NCBI RefSeq assembly: GCF_001432305.1
Contig: NZ_KQ483358.1
Location: forward strand, 3,315,200 to 3,379,199
DNA from: Curvibacter sp. PAE-UM
GTDB taxonomy: Bacteria > Pseudomonadota > Gammaproteobacteria > Burkholderiales > Burkholderiaceae_C
Direction: 5' to 3'
Length of the DNA stretch: 64,000 nucleotides
In this document: positions 60,484 through 64,000 of the stretch, one piece after another
Numbering within the stretch: the first letter of the stretch is position 1
Layout of the letters: each line of letters begins with the position of its first letter
Program-made: the position numbers and the translations under genes
The notes under the pieces: generated by a model
Told to the model about the DNA's origin: nothing
The model's database searches: none
What the model saw: the letters and a program-made list of their open reading frames with translations, nothing else

Positions 60484-60499
60484 TGGCATGAAGCTTGCA
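60484..60499 (+). promoter_or_regulatory. Sigma-54-like promoter element before livH
   Basis: TGGCATGAAGCTTGCA matches the RpoN consensus TGGCACG-N4-TTGCW at all but one of its fixed positions, with GG and GC ten bases apart. From these, transcription would start near 60510, directly at the livH ATG (60511), giving a leaderless message, so the site may be fortuitous. Confidence 0.4.
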
Positions 60500-60510
60500 G
60501 ATGGGAATCT

Positions 60511-61431
60511 ATGGACATCTTCCTGCAGCAAATCATCAACGGGCTGGTACTGGGCAGCATGTACGCATTGGTGGCGCTGGGCTACACCATGGTGTACGGC
60601 ATCATCGGCCTGATCAACTTCGCGCACGGCGAGGTGCTGATGGTCGGCGCGCTGGTCAGCTGGAGCGTGATCGGCCTGCTGCAGCCCCTGCTGCCGCCCT
60701 GGCTGGTGCTGATCATCGCCCTCATCGTGGCCTGCGTGCTGGCCGCCGCGTTGAACTACAGCATCGAAAAGGTGGCCTACCGGCCGCTGCGCAACAGCCC
60801 GCGCCTGGCCCCGCTGATCACCGCCATCGGCATGTCCATCCTGCTACAGACCATGGCCATGATCATCTGGAAGCCCAACTTCAAGTCCTACCCCACGCTG
60901 CTGCCCAGCACGCCCATCCAGCTCGGCGGCGCCAGCATCACGCCCACGCAGATCATGATCCTGGTCGTCACGGCGCTGACACTCGCCGCGCTGATGTGGC
61001 TGGTACACGCCACCAAACTGGGCCGCGCCATGCGTGCCACCGCCGAAAACCCGCGCGTGGCCGCCCTCATGGGGGTGCAGCCCGACCGCGTGATCTCGGC
61101 CACCTTCATCATCGGCGCCGTGCTGGCCGCAATTGCCGGCGTGATGTGGGCCAGCAACTACGGCACCGCGCAGCACACCATGGGTTTCCTGCCCGGGCTC
61201 AAGGCCTTCACGGCGGCGGTCTTCGGTGGCATCGGTAACCTGGCCGGGGCGGTGGTGGGCGGCATCCTGCTGGGCCTGATCGAGGCCATCGGCGCCGGTT
61301 ACATCGGTGACCTCACGGGCGGTGTGCTGGGCAGCCATTACGCCGACATCTTCGCCTTCATCGTGCTGATCGTGGTGCTGACGCTGCGGCCCTCGGGCCT
61401 GCTGGGCGAACGCGTGGCGGACCGGGCTTGA
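60511..61431 (+). CDS. livH: Branched-chain amino-acid ABC transporter permease LivH
   Basis: A 306-residue inner-membrane permease with eight or so hydrophobic spans, starting IFLQQIINGLVLGSMYALVALG and carrying the family motif INFAHGEVLMVGA near residue 37 and the cytoplasmic loop GRAMRATAENPRVAALMGV near 170 that meets the ATPase. The stop is close to livM. The periplasmic binding protein gene is not in this window, so substrate (branched-chain amino acids or a related amide) is inferred. Confidence 0.95.
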   Translation: MDIFLQQIINGLVLGSMYALVALGYTMVYGIIGLINFAHGEVLMVGALVSWSVIGLLQPLLPPWLVLIIALIVACVLAAALNYSIEKVAYRPLRNSPRLAPLITAIGMSILLQTMAMIIWKPNFKSYPTLLPSTPIQLGGASITPTQIMILVVTALTLAALMWLVHATKLGRAMRATAENPRVAALMGVQPDRVISATFIIGAVLAAIAGVMWASNYGTAQHTMGFLPGLKAFTAAVFGGIGNLAGAVVGGILLGLIEAIGAGYIGDLTGGVLGSHYADIFAFIVLIVVLTLRPSGLLGERVADRA

Positions 61432-61433
61432 CC

Positions 61434-62527
<1,094 letters not shown>

Positions 62528-62531
<4 letters not shown>

Positions 62532-63337
62532 GTGCGCATCACGCCGACGCCCTGCTGCATGTCAGCGGCGTCTCCAAACGCTTCGGCGGCCTGCAGGCCC
62601 TCAACGATGTGCACCTGCGCATCCAGCGCGGCCAGGTCTACGGCCTGATCGGCCCCAATGGTGCGGGCAAGACCACTTTCTTCAACGTCATCACCGGCCT
62701 GTACACCCCCGACAGCGGCAAGTTCGAGCTGGCCGGTCTGGCCTACAAGCCCACGGCCGTGCACGAGGTGGCGCGTGCCGGCATCGCACGCACCTTCCAG
62801 AACATCCGCCTCTTTGCCGACATGACGGCGCTGGAGAACGTGATGGTGGGGCGGCACATCCGCTCGGGCTCCGGCCTGCTGGGTGCCATCTTCCGCACCC
62901 GCGGCTTCGAGCGCGAGGAAGTGAACATCACCCGGCGCGCCAACGAGCTGCTGGACTACGTGGGCATAGGCCACCTGGGTGACTACAAGGCGCGCACCCT
63001 GAGCTATGGCGACCAGCGCCGCCTGGAGATCGCCCGCGCCCTGGCCACCGAGCCGCTGCTGCTGGCCCTGGACGAACCGGCCGCCGGCATGAACGCCACC
63101 GAGAAGGTGGAACTGCGCGCGCTGATCGAACGCATCCGCACCGATGGTGTCAGCGTGCTGCTGATCGAACACGACGTGAAGCTGGTCATGGGCCTGTGCG
63201 ACCGCGTCACCGTGCTGGACTACGGCCGCCAGATCGCCGAGGGCACACCGGCCGACGTGCAGAAGAACGAGAAGGTCATCGAGGCCTACCTGGGCCACGC
63301 CGGCGCCAAGACCGCCGCGGAGGCCACCGCATCATGA
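62528..63337 (+). CDS. livG: Branched-chain amino-acid ABC transporter ATP-binding protein LivG
   Basis: A 269-residue ATPase with Walker A GPNGAGKTTFFNV (near residue 41), Q-loop RTFQNIRLFADM, an ABC signature replaced by LSYGDQRRLEIARAL (near 157), and Walker B LLALDEPAAGMN, typical of the LivG subfamily including the conserved C-terminal tail. Starts within the livM stop and ends within the livF start, so the genes are translationally coupled. Confidence 0.96.
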
Positions 63338-64000
63338 GTGACAACAAGGACGTGCTGCTGCAGGTCCACGGCCTGAAGGTGGCCTACGGCGGCATCCAGG
63401 CCGTCAAGGGCGTGGACTTCGAGGTGCGCCGGGGCGAGCTGGTCTGCCTGATCGGCTCCAACGGCGCCGGCAAGACCAGCACCATGAAAGCCGTGACCGG
63501 CACCCTGCCCTGCCTGGGCCAGTTGCATTACCTGGGCCGTGCCCTGCGCGGCCAGGGGCCCTGGGACCTGGTGCGCCAGGGCCTGGCCATGGTGCCCGAG
63601 GGGCGCGGCGTGTTCACGCGCATGAGCATTGCCGAAAACCTGCTCATGGGCGCCTACACCCGCGACGACAAGGACGGCATCGCGACCGACCTGGAGCGCA
63701 TGTACACCCTGTTCCCGCGCCTCAAGGAACGCCACACCCAGCTGGCCGGGACGCTCTCCGGCGGCGAGCAGCAGATGCTGGCCATGGGCCGCGCCCTGAT
63801 GAGCCGCCCCCAGCTGCTGCTGCTGGACGAACCCTCCATGGGCCTGAGCCCCATCATGGTGGACAAGATCTTCGAGGTGGTGCGCGAGGTCTCCAGCCAG
63901 GGCATGACGGTGCTGCTCGTCGAGCAGAACGCCAGCCGCGCCCTGGCCCTGGCCGACCGGGGCTACGTCATGGAGTCCGGGCTCATCACGCTGTCCGGCC
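63334..64000 (+). CDS. livF: Branched-chain amino-acid ABC transporter ATP-binding protein LivF (partial)
   Basis: The second ATPase, cut by the window end after 222 codons of about 235-240. The visible part has Walker A GSNGAGKTSTMKA (near residue 42), the signature LSGGEQQMLAMGRAL (near 142) and Walker B LLLLDEPSMGLSP, followed by LLVEQNASRALALADR. The ATG at 63334 overlaps the livG stop by 4 bp. No frameshift is seen up to 64000. Confidence 0.95.
   Translation, partial: MSDNKDVLLQVHGLKVAYGGIQAVKGVDFEVRRGELVCLIGSNGAGKTSTMKAVTGTLPCLGQLHYLGRALRGQGPWDLVRQGLAMVPEGRGVFTRMSIAENLLMGAYTRDDKDGIATDLERMYTLFPRLKERHTQLAGTLSGGEQQMLAMGRALMSRPQLLLLDEPSMGLSPIMVDKIFEVVREVSSQGMTVLLVEQNASRALALADRGYVMESGLITLSG

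Overview
The window is a GC-rich chromosomal segment of a betaproteobacterium, most probably a Comamonadaceae-type member of the Burkholderiales. This rests on gene order (leuCDB-asd-fimV-truA-trpFBA-accD; yceD-rpmF-plsX-fabHDG-acpP-fabF-rpoE-rseAB-mucD-lepAB-rnc-era-recO-pdxJ-acpS-nagZ; hemCDXY divergent from ppc), on the family types of the proteins, and on frequent non-ATG starts. It is nearly all core chromosome: no rRNA or tRNA gene, phage, insertion sequence with transposase, or CRISPR array was seen.

Region by region. 1-13.3 kb (+): the tail of a probable citrate synthase and its terminator, a small conserved protein, a LysR regulator with two dyad sites in front of it, leucine synthesis (leuC, leuD, leuB), aspartate-semialdehyde dehydrogenase, the FimV polar/pilus hub protein, pseudouridine synthase TruA, late tryptophan synthesis (trpF, trpB, trpA with 4-bp overlaps) and accD. 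The usual next gene (folC) is missing; an AT-rich orphan membrane protein sits there instead. 14-16.8 kb: yggT (-), lysS and a YgjP-type metallopeptidase. 16.8-37.6 kb (-): a chemoreceptor, then an almost unbroken block for cell-wall recycling (nagZ), phosphopantetheine transfer (acpS), vitamin B6 (pdxJ), repair and RNA processing (recO, era, rnc), protein export (lepB, lepA), envelope stress (rpoE, rseA, rseB, mucD) and fatty-acid/phospholipid initiation (fabF, acpP, fabG, fabD, fabH, plsX, rpmF, yceD). 37.6-46.8 kb: maf, an RsmI-like methyltransferase, a degenerate HD-GYP protein, sppA, a Rieske protein, a Gph-like phosphatase, rluC and rne with a long structured leader. 47.4-57.4 kb: a GGDEF protein, haem genes hemY/X/D/C, ppc, a possible 2OG-Fe(II) oxygenase, and queuosine genes (a queD-like gene and queE). 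57.4-64 kb: an AT-rich orphan gene inside an inverted-repeat element, rarA, and the branched-chain amino-acid ABC transporter genes livH, livM, livG, livF (livF runs off the end).

The most unusual structures are these. (1) A family of large inverted repeats (arms of about 255 bp meeting at a palindrome around AAGGACGCGCC/GGCGCGTCCTT) occurs once intact with nothing between its arms (46831-47368) and once opened at its centre by 1.1 kb of AT-rich DNA carrying one membrane-protein gene (57461-59110). (2) An AT-rich 490-bp gap between mucD and lepA holds a good sigma-70 promoter, a strong intrinsic terminator and DnaA-box-like tandem repeats, so it may encode a small RNA of about 290 nt or bind DnaA. 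(3) Smaller items include a repeat-derived N-terminus of TrpF, degenerate cyclic-di-GMP enzymes, a QueD-family protein with Ser in place of the catalytic Cys, and a sigma-54-like site just upstream of livH.

All calls come from reading the sequence and from knowledge of the families. No database search, RNA folding or alignment program was run.
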